DNA of 64,000 nt, from NCBI GenBank assembly GCA_024636975.1, contig JAGXGA010000062.1:62001-126000 (forward strand). The letters run 5' to 3'. The position numbers and the translations under genes were made by a program. The notes beneath the pieces are model-generated. The model saw only the letters and a list, made by a program, of their open reading frames with translations, was not told the origin of the DNA and made no database searches. The stretch comes from Mariniphaga sp. (GTDB lineage Bacteria > Bacteroidota > Bacteroidia > Bacteroidales > Prolixibacteraceae). Of the stretch, positions 19,351-27,817 are shown in pieces (the first letter of the stretch is position 1; every line of letters starts with the position of its first letter).

Positions 19351-19734
19351 ATGGAAAAATCAGTAAAATTCTCTGCAAGGAACAGGATCAGAAGCTTTTC
19401 ATTTGCAATAAACGGCCTTGTTAACCTGGTAAAAAACGAGCACAATGCAAGGATTCATTGTGCAGCAGCAGTTGTTGTTGTATTGCTGGGCATTTTCTTT
19501 AAAATTGAAACAGCCGAATGGATGTTTATTGCTGTTGCAATCGGAATCGTATTTATAACTGAGCTGTTTAACACTACCGTTGAAAGGCTTGCTGATGTTG
19601 TAAGTCCTGAATGGAATGAAAAAATACGGCTCATTAAAGATTATTCGGCGGGCGCAGTATTGGTTGCTGCAATAACGGCCCTGGCTATTGGTGGAATGAT
19701 TTTTATTCCTGAAATATTTTATTTGTTACAGTGA
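19351..19734 (+). CDS. dgkA: Diacylglycerol/undecaprenol kinase, DgkA family
   Basis: This integral membrane kinase phosphorylates undecaprenol or diacylglycerol using ATP. The 127 residues form the three-helix DgkA fold. The N-terminal amphipathic part SFSFAINGLVNLVKNEHNARIH contains E30. The conserved block ELFNTTVERLADVV supplies E71 and E78, and KDYSAGAVLVAAI is the family signature near the C-terminus. In lipid-poor bacteria of this type the substrate is usually undecaprenol (known for Gram-positive members, inferred here). Confidence 0.9.
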   Translation: MEKSVKFSARNRIRSFSFAINGLVNLVKNEHNARIHCAAAVVVVLLGIFFKIETAEWMFIAVAIGIVFITELFNTTVERLADVVSPEWNEKIRLIKDYSAGAVLVAAITALAIGGMIFIPEIFYLLQ

Positions 19735-19820
19735 TTAATTCAACCAAAAGGTTTTCCAGCTAATCAAGTAATTTTTATAACAATAAAGCTTTTGAAAGCC
19801 TGTCCCAAAGGATAGGTGAT

Positions 19821-20066
19821 TTACCAATTTCCAACCTTCTTATCTACTTCTTCCTGTGTGATGTAATCACCGGATTTTACCCTTAGTGAAGCGGCTTTAG
19901 CCCTTTTTACCAGATCTTCTTTTGTTATTGGAGAGCCATCAACATTGTACCCAACTACATCAGGATGCTTATATTCTTTGCTCATGGCGTGAACCATTTT
20001 TAGGAATCTTTCATCTGCATTATCAATATAAGTGTGAAGCTCTTCCCTTAAATTTTTTATTCCCAT
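19821..20066 (-). CDS. Orphan antitoxin-like small protein
   Basis: The 81-residue protein has an N-terminal helix RELHTYIDNADERFLKMVHAMSKEY, then GYNVDGSPITKEDLVKRA and a C-terminus rich in charge, SLRVKSGDYITQEEVDKKVGNW. This pattern resembles antitoxins that accompany RelE/ParE toxins in Bacteroidota (from memory, not searched). No toxin-sized gene follows on the minus strand: the 86 bases to dgkA are too few, and nothing fits upstream. It is therefore called an orphan antitoxin-like gene. Confidence 0.6.
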   Translation of the reverse strand: MGIKNLREELHTYIDNADERFLKMVHAMSKEYKHPDVVGYNVDGSPITKEDLVKRAKAASLRVKSGDYITQEEVDKKVGNW

Positions 20067-20322
20067 AACTTTCTAAGCTTTCTACAAAAATAACGATTAA
20101 TATTCATATTTGGTTTCTTTTCAATGGGCGGAGCTTTTCAGTTTTGTTTTACGATTATTAATGGTGGATTGGTATTTATACCTTAGATATTCAGTCTGAC
20201 TAAGTAGTTTAGTAATTATATTGTTTTAAAAGATTCTCTGATAGAAGCTATTGGTTGCTTACAAATCTAAAGGGAGGTTATCCATGAAATGTAAACGAGT
20301 TGATTGTTTTATTCTTCATATC

Positions 20323-20369
20323 TTGCAGGAATGAAATATTTGCATTAACTTTGCAGCTCAAAGTACTTT
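20323..20369 (+). promoter_or_regulatory. Promoter with overlapping operator for the membrane protein/regulator pair
   Basis: TTG (20323-20325), a 20-base gap and TAACTTTG (20346-20353) match the Bacteroidota promoter. The inverted repeat ACTTTG-N5-CAAAGT (20348-20364) overlaps the -7 box and continues into AAAGTACTTT (20360-20369), itself a perfect 10-base palindrome. The ATG is at 20374. The same block recurs before creD. The rest of the 307-base gap 20067-20345 shows nothing else clear. Confidence 0.8.
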
Positions 20370-20373
20370 TTAG

Positions 20374-20988
20374 ATGAAAAAAGAAAGGGATTATATTCGG
20401 GACATAGCTGAGATCCGTTCAATGATGGAACGTTCCTCAAAATTCCTGTCGCTCTCGGGGTGGGCAGGTATAATGGCTGGTATTTATGGTTTGGCAGGTG
20501 CATTTATTGCCTGGCGATATTTTAACTTCAATCCTGATGAAATTGTTTACACAGGAAGTTCATCTGTCGGTTTGCAGAAAGTTATATTTTTGGCTGTTGC
20601 TGTATTGGTGCTTGCTTTAGGAACTGCTGTTTATGATTCATTCAGGAAAGCCCGAAAAAGAAATGAGAAAGCCTGGAACGCCACGTCAAAAAGGCTTTTA
20701 ATTAGTATGATCGTTCCATTGACAACAGGAGGAATTTTGATACTGATTTTGATAGGTAAAGGTTTAATTGGTCTTGTTGCGCCACTTACGCTGGTGTTCT
20801 ATGGTTTGGCATTATACAGTGCAGGGCGGTTTACCTTCAATGAAGTTAGGGTGTTGGGACTGGTTGAAATTTTACTAGGGCTGATATGTGCATGGTTCAT
20901 TGAATACAGTTTATTATTTTGGGCAACAGGTTTTGGACTGGCACATATTGTTTACGGATTATACATGTTTTACAGGTACGAACGGTGA
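20374..20988 (+). CDS. Polytopic membrane protein upstream of wHTH regulator, unknown function
   Basis: The 204-residue protein has a cytosolic N-terminus (MKKERDYIRDIAEIRSMMERSSK) and about six hydrophobic segments, including WAGIMAGIYGLAGAFIAW, VIFLAVAVLVLALG and WATGFGLAHIVYGLYMF. No family is recognised. Its stop overlaps the GTG start of the next gene by three bases (20986-20988), so it is translationally coupled to the regulator and may be its sensor or partner. It is expressed from the operator-bearing promoter just upstream. Confidence 0.75.
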   Translation: MKKERDYIRDIAEIRSMMERSSKFLSLSGWAGIMAGIYGLAGAFIAWRYFNFNPDEIVYTGSSSVGLQKVIFLAVAVLVLALGTAVYDSFRKARKRNEKAWNATSKRLLISMIVPLTTGGILILILIGKGLIGLVAPLTLVFYGLALYSAGRFTFNEVRVLGLVEILLGLICAWFIEYSLLFWATGFGLAHIVYGLYMFYRYER

Positions 20989-21284
20989 AAATATCAATTA
21001 ACGGGTTACATAAAGCGTTTGAAAGCAGGATACGATTGGGGATCATGTCGGCCCTGGCTGTAAACAACAGGCTTGAATTCAACTCACTGAAGGAGTATCT
21101 GGACGTTACAGATGGCAATCTGGCCAGCCATCTGAAAGCGCTGGAGAAGGAAAAGTTCATTGGGATGGAGAAATCATTTGTGGGAAGAAAACCCAATACC
21201 AGGTATTTTATGACCCAGGCAGGCAAAAATGCATTTAATGACCACCTTAAAGTGTTGGAGAAATTAATCAAATCACAGAAATAG
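20985..21284 (+). CDS. Winged-helix transcriptional regulator
   Basis: The GTG at 20985 gives a 99-residue protein; the longer open frame lies within the preceding gene. It has a helix-turn-helix with SLKEYLDVTDGNLASHLKALEKEKFI and a wing region YFMTQAGKNAFNDHL, as in the MarR/ArsR-like winged-helix families (transcriptional regulators that bind palindromic DNA as dimers). It is sandwiched between a membrane protein gene and creD, each preceded by the same palindrome; it is the obvious candidate to bind them. Confidence 0.8.
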   Translation: MKISINGLHKAFESRIRLGIMSALAVNNRLEFNSLKEYLDVTDGNLASHLKALEKEKFIGMEKSFVGRKPNTRYFMTQAGKNAFNDHLKVLEKLIKSQK

Positions 21285-21299
21285 TATTTTTTTTATCTT

Positions 21300-21325
21300 T
21301 TAACTTTGAAATGCAAAGTACTTTT
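21300..21325 (+). promoter_or_regulatory. Second copy of the operator in front of creD
   Basis: TTAACTTTG (21300-21308) followed by five bases and CAAAGTACTTTT repeats the block at 20345-20370. The inverted repeat ACTTTG-N5-CAAAGT covers 21303-21319 and AAAGTACTTT covers 21315-21324. TAACTTTG serves as the -7 box; no clear -33 is seen. The ATG of creD is 15 bases beyond. Confidence 0.75.
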
Positions 21326-21339
21326 AATGATCAATAATT

Positions 21340-22704
21340 ATGGAAACACAGGGAAAAACAATCGTTGAAACAATCGGGCAGTATCTCCGGCAATCGGTAA
21401 CATTAAAGCTTCTCTCTATTTTTATTCTGATGCTGTTGCTTATGATTCCCGTATCGTTAGTCATGGAGCTTATTAATGAGCGGGATGCAATGCGCCAATC
21501 GGCCATAAATGAAGTCAGTGATAAGTGGGCCAATTCACAGCATGTTTTCGGGCCTGTGTTAACGTTGCCTTTTAACAGACAGGTTTTGGAAGACGGCAAG
21601 GTAAAAACAGTCAGGGAGGAAGCCCATATTCTTCCATCGCTGCTCAAAATCAGCGGAGAAGTTGAGCCCCGCTCACTGCACAGAGGGATATACGAGGTGG
21701 TGGTTTACGACTCTCAGGTCTCCTTTAAAGGTAACTTTGAAGAGATTGAAAAATACATTGCTGAACTAAACGATTATGAAGTGTTATGGGATGAGGCCTT
21801 TTTGACAATCAGCATTTCCGATCTTCGGGGAATTAAGCAAAAGGTAATTGTGAATTGGGACGGACAGGAGATACAGGTAGAGCCCGGGAGCCTGATACCT
21901 GGACTGGTGCATTCAGGTATTACGGTCAATAATGTTTTTGAGGATGTCCCTGAAGCTGAGAACTTGCAGTTTTCATTTAATCTTCATCTTCAGGGGAGCA
22001 GTCATCTTGGATTCATTCCACTGGGAAAGGAAACAACCATCGTGCTGACTTCCAACTGGCAGGATCCCAGTTTTTCCGGTTCCTTTCTACCCGACGAACG
22101 TACGGTAAATGAAGAAGGATTTGTGGCAAGCTATAAGATTCTTGAACTGAACCGCAATTATCCGCAGTTCTGGATTGGAGATCTGAATGCTGCCAGCATC
22201 CAGAGCAGTGCTTTTGGTGTCGACCTGTTGCTGCCGGCGAACGATTACCAGAAAGCCATGCGGTCGGCAAAATATGCCCTGCTTGTAATTTCCCTGACCT
22301 TTCTGACCTTCTTTTTGGTTGAAATCTTCAGTAAGAAAAGTGTCCACCCGTTTCAGTATATTCTTGTGGGACTGGCACTGGTACTTTTTTATGTTTTGCT
22401 GATTTCCATTTCAGAACATACCAGTTTTAATACAGCTTACCTTATTGCCGGTACTGCTGTAATTACCATGACAGGGCTGTATGCCAGGTCGGTGCTTGGC
22501 AGCCTGAAACAAACCATTGTGCTGGTGCTGGTTTTAAGTCTTACCTATTCATTTGTTTACATCACCCTGCAGATCCAGGATTATGCTCTTTTGATTGGCA
22601 GCATTGGATTAACAGCAATATTGGCACTTACGATGTACATAACACGTAACATCAACTGGTATGAAATAAGTACATTGAAAAAGGCTGATTCTGCAACCGA
22701 TTAA
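21340..22704 (+). CDS. creD: Inner membrane protein CreD
   Basis: This 454-residue protein matches CreD, an inner-membrane protein of uncertain envelope role. A first membrane helix (about residues 21-44) leads to a long periplasmic region (45-310, with RDAMRQSAINEVSDKWANSQHVFGPVLTLPF typical of the family) and then five or six helices from about 315, beginning SAKYALLVISLTFLTFFLVE. In enterobacteria creD is under CreBC control; here no CreBC is nearby and regulation by the adjacent wHTH protein through the shared operator is inferred. Confidence 0.92.
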   Translation: METQGKTIVETIGQYLRQSVTLKLLSIFILMLLLMIPVSLVMELINERDAMRQSAINEVSDKWANSQHVFGPVLTLPFNRQVLEDGKVKTVREEAHILPSLLKISGEVEPRSLHRGIYEVVVYDSQVSFKGNFEEIEKYIAELNDYEVLWDEAFLTISISDLRGIKQKVIVNWDGQEIQVEPGSLIPGLVHSGITVNNVFEDVPEAENLQFSFNLHLQGSSHLGFIPLGKETTIVLTSNWQDPSFSGSFLPDERTVNEEGFVASYKILELNRNYPQFWIGDLNAASIQSSAFGVDLLLPANDYQKAMRSAKYALLVISLTFLTFFLVEIFSKKSVHPFQYILVGLALVLFYVLLISISEHTSFNTAYLIAGTAVITMTGLYARSVLGSLKQTIVLVLVLSLTYSFVYITLQIQDYALLIGSIGLTAILALTMYITRNINWYEISTLKKADSATD

Positions 22705-22868
22705 ACATTAGTATGGGCTGTGACGGGCAATGGTGAGGCATTGTCAGTCTGCATATAAATTTATTATAATATTAAATAATTAAATACGAATACATTAAGA
22801 ACAGCAAATCAACTTTTTTAGATACAACCGGTTGGATTTTTGGTACACTTGTAATAGCAATTGGCTTT

Positions 22869-23084
22869 GTGAATACATTTTGGGGAAACGACCCGTTTTT
22901 TGGGATATTTATTTTACTCGTTTCTTTGATTTATTTTCCCCCTGCATACGACCTTTTCAAAAAAGTAACCCGATTCCTGATACCGGTAGTTGTAAAAATT
23001 CTGCTGGGGCTTTTTGTTGTATGGGCAGCACTGGGTGTGGGAGAGTTGTTTGACAAGATCGACCTTATGATGATGGATTTATAA
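22869..23084 (+). CDS. Small membrane protein, paralogue of next gene; true start unclear
   Basis: The canonical GTG at 22869 gives 71 residues with hydrophobic segments FFGIFILLVSLIYFPPAYDLFK and VVVKILLGLFVVWAALGVGELF. The frame is open back to a stop at 22773-22775, and the sequence just before the GTG encodes TGWIFGTLVIAIGF, which aligns with SWIVGAVVFSIGL of the next gene. There is no ATG, GTG or TTG in that upstream stretch, so the gene uses a rare start (ATT or ATA) or is damaged. No function is known. Confidence 0.6.
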   Translation: MNTFWGNDPFFGIFILLVSLIYFPPAYDLFKKVTRFLIPVVVKILLGLFVVWAALGVGELFDKIDLMMMDL

Positions 23085-23108
23085 TATTCATTCATACAAT
23101 TCAATCTC

Positions 23109-23459
23109 ATGCTCAGAGAAGCTAAAAAAGAATTGTTTTGGTTTTTTATAATCGCAATCGGAGTGAATCTGATTTATTTTAAACAAAATGCTATGGAAAT
23201 AAAGTTGTTCATTGTAAAGTCAATCAGTTGGATAGTTGGTGCCGTTGTTTTTTCAATAGGCTTGTTGAATGTGTTATTGGTGCACCCTGTCCCGGGAATT
23301 GTTTATTTTTTGCTTTCCTTCGTTTACTTGCCACCGGTAAACGATCTGCTAAAAAAGAGGTATGGTTTTTCGGTTCCGCCTGCAGTTAAAATCATTCTGG
23401 GTGTAGTTATTATTTGGTTTACACTGGGCGTTAGCGACCTGGGGGATATGATTGATTAA
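23109..23459 (+). CDS. Small membrane protein, paralogue of preceding gene
   Basis: The 116-residue protein has hydrophobic segments FWFFIIAIGVNLIYF, WIVGAVVFSIGLLNVLL, PGIVYFLLSFVYLPPVNDLLKK and VKIILGVVIIWFTLGV. The last two match the preceding gene closely (YLPPVNDLLKK with YFPPAYDLFKK). The ATG at 23193 is an alternative start that would make the two paralogues equal in length. No family was recognised. Together they form a tandem duplicated pair of small integral membrane proteins. Confidence 0.6.
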   Translation: MLREAKKELFWFFIIAIGVNLIYFKQNAMEIKLFIVKSISWIVGAVVFSIGLLNVLLVHPVPGIVYFLLSFVYLPPVNDLLKKRYGFSVPPAVKIILGVVIIWFTLGVSDLGDMID

Positions 23460-23608
23460 GTTATCAGCGACTTCTGGAATGAACCAAATTTGATTGTTAT
23501 TTAGTTTGGGAAAAACATCCGGTGAAAGCTGTCAGGGCAACAAGCAGCAAATTGATTTTATAGGATGTGTCCGGGATTATTTTTAAAGGTGGAAATATAA
23601 TATGCCGT

Positions 23609-24250
23609 TTATTTGGATGATGCCTGAAGGATGTTCACACTGTTTGGTCCCTCATTGAACAGCAGGTCAAGTATACTGAGGTTCGGTGTGAAGCCAAACC
23701 GGTCGGAAAAGACCTGAGTATAAGGTTCGGGCTTGAACTGTTCATCGGGAGCGGCTTTATGGCTTTTGGGGGTGATGGCTTCACGGAGGTTTATCATATC
23801 TTCAGGTACAGTTTCAAAGTCGGAGGTTAGTTGAAAGATATTGTCCAGTTCCAGCAAATCGCAAAGTGTTTGCGTTGTAGCCAGGTTGAAGTCGAACAGA
23901 AATTTCCATGGTTTTTCCAAGAACGGGCGGATATCATCCATGTAATATTCAAAGAAAGGGGAGGAGTTGTAGGCTGAAAAGATAGTGCGCCAGTGGTTTC
24001 GTTGCCAGTCGGTGTCGTAGGAAATTTGAAGATCCCTGATTTTAACCTTTCCTCCGCGGCCTTTTACAACGGGTATTACCAGTGGCACCTGACCGTTGGC
24101 TCCCAATATTTCATAGCGGTTACGCCAGGTTTGCTTGGGGAAGTTCTCGTACTGCTCAATATACACCCATTTGTAAAGCATAAGCTTGGTGAAATACTGC
24201 ACCGGTGCAAAGCTGGCGGTGTTTAGGAGAACAGCATTGAATTTAACCAT
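23609..24250 (-). CDS. WbqC family protein
   Basis: The 213-residue protein carries the WbqC-like pattern: a start AVLLNTASFAPVQYFTKLM, then YEQFPKQTWRNR-like residues (ENFPKQTWRNRYEI), WRTIFSAYNSSPFFEYY and a C-terminal NLSILDLLFNEGPN. The family occurs in polysaccharide and sugar nucleotide loci and is thought to act in glycan or O-antigen synthesis; the reaction is unsettled. It is last in a minus-strand cluster dapB-lepB-lapA-wbqC that is widespread in Bacteroidota; 2 bases separate it from lapA. Confidence 0.85.
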   Translation of the reverse strand: MVKFNAVLLNTASFAPVQYFTKLMLYKWVYIEQYENFPKQTWRNRYEILGANGQVPLVIPVVKGRGGKVKIRDLQISYDTDWQRNHWRTIFSAYNSSPFFEYYMDDIRPFLEKPWKFLFDFNLATTQTLCDLLELDNIFQLTSDFETVPEDMINLREAITPKSHKAAPDEQFKPEPYTQVFSDRFGFTPNLSILDLLFNEGPNSVNILQASSK

Positions 24251-24252
24251 TT

Positions 24253-24600
24253 CTACTCCCTGAAAAATCCCTTGTTCTCATCCTCCTCATCTTCAACATC
24301 CAGTTCAATACCTTCGGGATGGCTTACCTGCCTTCTGCGCAATTCAACCAGTTCGTTTTCCAGTTTTTGCTCAGCTTTTGCCGAACGGCGCAGCTTTTTC
24401 TCGAGGTTCCATGCACGCGGGGCATAATAAATGGCAGCCAGCAGGTAACCTAACAGGATACATACAAGCAGTACCAGCACCATGGGGGCGTTCGGAATTT
24501 CCCACATAAATACACTGATGGTGATTTCAAATGAATTTTGGAGTGTGAAGATCACCACCAGTATGGCCAGGATTAGCATTACGATGATTGTTGCGCTCAT
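24253..24600 (-). CDS. LapA-domain (DUF1049) membrane protein
   Basis: The 115-residue protein has two membrane helices: IIVMLILAILVVIFTLQNSFEIT and VLVLLVCILLGYLLAAIYY, followed by a cytosolic coiled-coil tail (RRSAKAEQKLENELVELRRR) and an acidic end. This is the LapA/DUF1049 layout (LPS-assembly-linked inner membrane proteins in enterobacteria). Its role here is not proven. A terminator separates it from lepB, so it may have its own promoter within that gap. Confidence 0.8.
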   Translation of the reverse strand: MSATIIVMLILAILVVIFTLQNSFEITISVFMWEIPNAPMVLVLLVCILLGYLLAAIYYAPRAWNLEKKLRRSAKAEQKLENELVELRRRQVSHPEGIELDVEDEEDENKGFFRE

Positions 24601-24625
24601 AATTGTAATTTTGAACTAAGATAAA

Positions 24626-24655
24626 AAAAGGATAACATAATCATGCTATCCTTTT
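24626..24655 (-). terminator. Terminator downstream of lepB
   Basis: On the minus strand the stem AAAAGGATA / TATCCTTTT with a 12-base loop is followed by a run of seven T residues. It lies between the lepB stop and the lapA start, so lapA-wbqC may be only partly coupled to dapB-lepB. Confidence 0.75.
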
Positions 24656-24676
24656 AATAAAAAATTTGATCAGCAA

Positions 24677-26020
24677 TTATTTGATAAACTGAAACATTCT
24701 TCTCAGGCGGATGTTTTGCGGCAGCGATCTGTCTTTATTAATCGACAGCCAGATAAAACTGGCCTTCCCCACCACATGATCTTCTGGTACAAAGCCCCAC
24801 ATACGCGAGTCGGCTGAGTTGTGGCGGTTGTCTCCCATCATCCAGAAGTAATCCATTTTAAAAGTATAGCTGGTGGCTGCTGTATCGTTTATCATAATAG
24901 TATTGCCGATGACCTCCAGTTTATTATTTTCGAAAACCTGTATGATACGTTCGTAAATGGGCAGGTTTTCCATTGTCAGCTGCACCGTTTCGCCTTTTGC
25001 AGGTATGGTGAGCGGCCCAAAATTATCGACATTCCATGGGTAGTTTCTGCTGTGGGGAAACACCATAGGGTCCCATTCTCCGGGCTCTTCCATTATTTTT
25101 TCGACCAGGGTAACATTGGAAAACGTCCGCAGTTCATCGGCCATATTATCGGTAAGCGGAAACATGTATTGTTCGCTGGAGAACACGGTGCGATCGTCGA
25201 GGGCAATGTTCAGCCGGTCGAGCGCCTTCGGGTTAATTCCTGTTCCGTTGGTGCGTACCAGGTAATTAAACTGAATGCCGTCGAAATCTTTCATTGGCTG
25301 CCCGTTTACACTCACCTGTCCTCGGTTTATTTCGATTACATCGCCCGGGATGGCTATGCATCGTTTGATGTAGTTTTCGCGTTTATCAACAGGGCGTGCA
25401 ACCACTTCCCCAAAATTACGGGGGTCGGTCATGATGCGTTCCCGGCTGTAGGTTCGTACAAGCTGATAATAGCTTTGGTTCTGCATGTAAAGGGCTACTG
25501 TATCGCCCTCGGGAAAGTGAAACACAACCACATCGTTGTTTTGAACATCCCCGAAGCCTGCCAGCCTTTTGTAGGGGCGTTTAATCCATTCCACATACGA
25601 CTTTGTGGTACGGCTCAGCGGCATGGTGTTGTGCACAAACGGGAACGACAATGGTGTGTTGGGTGTTTTGGGACCGTACGCTACCTTGCTCACGAACAGG
25701 TAGTCGCCCACAAGTAGTGATTTTTCCATTGATGAGGTGGGAATGGTGTAGGCTTCAATGAAAAACATACGAATGAACGTGGCGGCTATTACCGCAAAGA
25801 TGATGGCATCAATCCATTCCACCACTTTGGTTTGTTTTCCTCCGGGCGGGTCTTTCTTTTTCCAGAACGCCCAATGTACCCTTTGGGTAACATAAATATC
25901 GAAAATTATAGCCAGGCCAATCAGCCAGAAGTAATTGCCCAGCCAGATTACCCAAAGGGTGTACAGGGTGCCAACTACAAAAAATTTAAACCATTTGCTG
26001 GTTAGTATTCCACTTGTCAT
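24677..26020 (-). CDS. lepB: Signal peptidase I
   Basis: It cleaves signal peptides from exported proteins at the outer face of the inner membrane. The 447-residue protein has membrane segments near residues 13-42 and 70-86, then the catalytic serine S97 in PTSSMEKSLLVGD and the general-base lysine K219 in YIKRCIAIPGD. The C-terminal box MMGDNRHNSADSRMWGFV is intact. A long insertion between the serine and lysine boxes is usual for Bacteroidota enzymes. It is 10 bases downstream of dapB, as in many relatives. Confidence 0.95.
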   Translation of the reverse strand: MTSGILTSKWFKFFVVGTLYTLWVIWLGNYFWLIGLAIIFDIYVTQRVHWAFWKKKDPPGGKQTKVVEWIDAIIFAVIAATFIRMFFIEAYTIPTSSMEKSLLVGDYLFVSKVAYGPKTPNTPLSFPFVHNTMPLSRTTKSYVEWIKRPYKRLAGFGDVQNNDVVVFHFPEGDTVALYMQNQSYYQLVRTYSRERIMTDPRNFGEVVARPVDKRENYIKRCIAIPGDVIEINRGQVSVNGQPMKDFDGIQFNYLVRTNGTGINPKALDRLNIALDDRTVFSSEQYMFPLTDNMADELRTFSNVTLVEKIMEEPGEWDPMVFPHSRNYPWNVDNFGPLTIPAKGETVQLTMENLPIYERIIQVFENNKLEVIGNTIMINDTAATSYTFKMDYFWMMGDNRHNSADSRMWGFVPEDHVVGKASFIWLSINKDRSLPQNIRLRRMFQFIK

Positions 26021-26030
26021 TAGATGTAAA

Positions 26031-26747
26031 TTATATTTTTAATAGATCTTTCATGGTGAGAATGCCTTTTTTGTCGAGGCTGTATTCGGCGGCCAGTACT
26101 GCTCCCAGGGCAAACCCCTTGCGGCTTTTAGCGCTGTGGGTAATTTCAATGAAGTCAACTTCTGAATCGTACCGGATGGTGTGTATTCCCGGGACTTCCC
26201 CTACGCGTTCCGACCGGATAAGTAGTTCGTTTTGTGCCGGAGGATCTTTTTCAACCCATTTTTCGATGTCAGGTAAAACATCTATAATATCTTCTGCAAG
26301 GCTCAGTCCGGTACCGCTAGGGGCATCAAGCTTCTGGGTATGGTGCACCTCGGTCATTTCCGGTTTGTAATCCGGGTGCGAGGACATAAGTTCAGCCAGT
26401 TTACGGTTCAGTTCAAAAAAAAGGTTAACACCCACTGAGAAATTGCTGCCGTAAAAAAAAGTACCGTTGGTTTCCAGGCATCGGGCATGTACTTCATCGC
26501 GGCGTTTCAGCCAGCCGGTGGTTCCGCTGACAACAGGAATGCCGGCTTCAAAACACTTGTAGTAATTATCGACAGCTGTTACGGGTATGGTAAATTCAAT
26601 GGCGACATCGCACTTTTGCAGGTTTTCAACAGTTAGTTCGTGTGGGTTGTCAATGTCAATTATCAATAAAATTTCGTGGCCGCGGGATTGGGCAATCTTA
26701 CCGATTTCCTTCCCCATTTTCCCGTAGCCTATCAAAGCTAACTTCAT
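26031..26747 (-). CDS. dapB: 4-hydroxy-tetrahydrodipicolinate reductase
   Basis: It reduces hydroxytetrahydrodipicolinate with NAD(P)H in lysine and diaminopimelate synthesis. The 238-residue length is normal. It starts MKLALIGYGKMGKEI, a Rossmann motif (GYGKMG), and has the catalytic histidine region EVHHTQKLDAPSGT, plus the substrate lysine in KLDAPSG. First gene of the minus-strand dapB-lepB cluster; the pairing with lepB is a familiar Bacteroidota arrangement. Confidence 0.96.
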   Translation of the reverse strand: MKLALIGYGKMGKEIGKIAQSRGHEILLIIDIDNPHELTVENLQKCDVAIEFTIPVTAVDNYYKCFEAGIPVVSGTTGWLKRRDEVHARCLETNGTFFYGSNFSVGVNLFFELNRKLAELMSSHPDYKPEMTEVHHTQKLDAPSGTGLSLAEDIIDVLPDIEKWVEKDPPAQNELLIRSERVGEVPGIHTIRYDSEVDFIEITHSAKSRKGFALGAVLAAEYSLDKKGILTMKDLLKI

Positions 26748-26929
26748 GTTTTTTTATTTCGGTTCTTATTTATATTGCCACAAAGATAATAGTTTAGTCA
26801 AATCTAGCCAGAGTGCATTGTAACTTAAAATTATTTCGACCAAAGAACCTTAGTACAGGTTAAACTGTCATATAAGTAGCTTTTCCTTATAAATTTTACC
26901 GAAAAGCATTATTTTTGGAACAAATGATC

Positions 26930-27763
26930 ATGAAGAATATAAAACTTGTAGCTACAGATTTAGACGGTACTTTTTTGAGGAACGATCGCACCATCAGCCA
27001 GCGGAACCTTGAAGCCCTGGAACAGTTGGGGGAACTGGGCATTCTCAGAGTGGCAGCTACCGGCCGTAACCTGCGAAAAGTTTCGGAAGTTATTGCTGCC
27101 GATATACCTTTTGATTACATTGTCTACTCTTCGGGAGCAGGTATTTATAACTGGAAGGAAAAACGGCATATTTTTCAGCAGAACATCGGTTCGGAGGCAG
27201 CAACCCTTCTTTCAGACTATTTCCGTAAAATGAACTACAACTTCTCAGTCTTTGCACCGGCACCCGATAACCACAGGTTGTGGTTTCACAAAGGTGGAGA
27301 GGAGTGTGAGGAATTTAACCGTTTTTTTTCGTTCCACGACACGTGGTCCGAAATGTTGCCTGTCAACGGTAGCTTTAATAAAGGGCTTTGCCAGTTTTTA
27401 CTCATTATACCTGAAAATGAGGAAAATTTTTCGTTGCTGAAAAAAGAAATTGAAGTGCAGTCGGATCAGATTCGGGTCATCAGGTCTTCTTCGCCGGTAA
27501 CCAGGGGATACATCTGGGTGGAGGTATTTCACCACGAGGTTTCCAAAGGTCAGGGGGTGAAGCATCTGTGCAGCCTGCTATCCATTCCTGAGGAAGAGAC
27601 GGCAGGTGTTGGGAATGACTACAACGACCTCGATCTGTTGAATTTCACCGCTTATTCGTTCGTTGCAGGAAATGCCCCCGGACCGGTTAAGGATTGGTTC
27701 CAGGAGGTGCCTTCAAACGAGGAAGATGCTTTTTTTCATGCTGTTCAACCCTTATTGCCATAA
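26930..27763 (+). CDS. Cof-type HAD phosphatase
   Basis: The 277-residue protein (from ATG at 26930) has the Cof/YidA pattern: motif I TDLDGTFL, motif II AATGRN, a C2-type cap with a beta-sheet core, then lysine K in EVSKGQGVKHL and acidic motif GVGNDYNDLDLL. It hydrolyses phosphorylated sugars or cofactors such as pyridoxal phosphate; the substrate is not readable. In-frame starts exist at 26915 (TTG) and 26924 (ATG). A TATTTTTG box at 26910-26917 looks like a -7 element and would exclude the TTG start. Confidence 0.88.
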   Translation: MKNIKLVATDLDGTFLRNDRTISQRNLEALEQLGELGILRVAATGRNLRKVSEVIAADIPFDYIVYSSGAGIYNWKEKRHIFQQNIGSEAATLLSDYFRKMNYNFSVFAPAPDNHRLWFHKGGEECEEFNRFFSFHDTWSEMLPVNGSFNKGLCQFLLIIPENEENFSLLKKEIEVQSDQIRVIRSSSPVTRGYIWVEVFHHEVSKGQGVKHLCSLLSIPEEETAGVGNDYNDLDLLNFTAYSFVAGNAPGPVKDWFQEVPSNEEDAFFHAVQPLLP

Positions 27764-27817
27764 ATTGTTGTAATGGTAAGTCAGAAATGTTTACAAATGC
27801 CAGAAAAATACTATTAT

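Noticed and set aside
24821-25717. 298-residue open frame on the plus strand
   Set aside because: Antisense to lepB, which has all the catalytic motifs; this frame has none.
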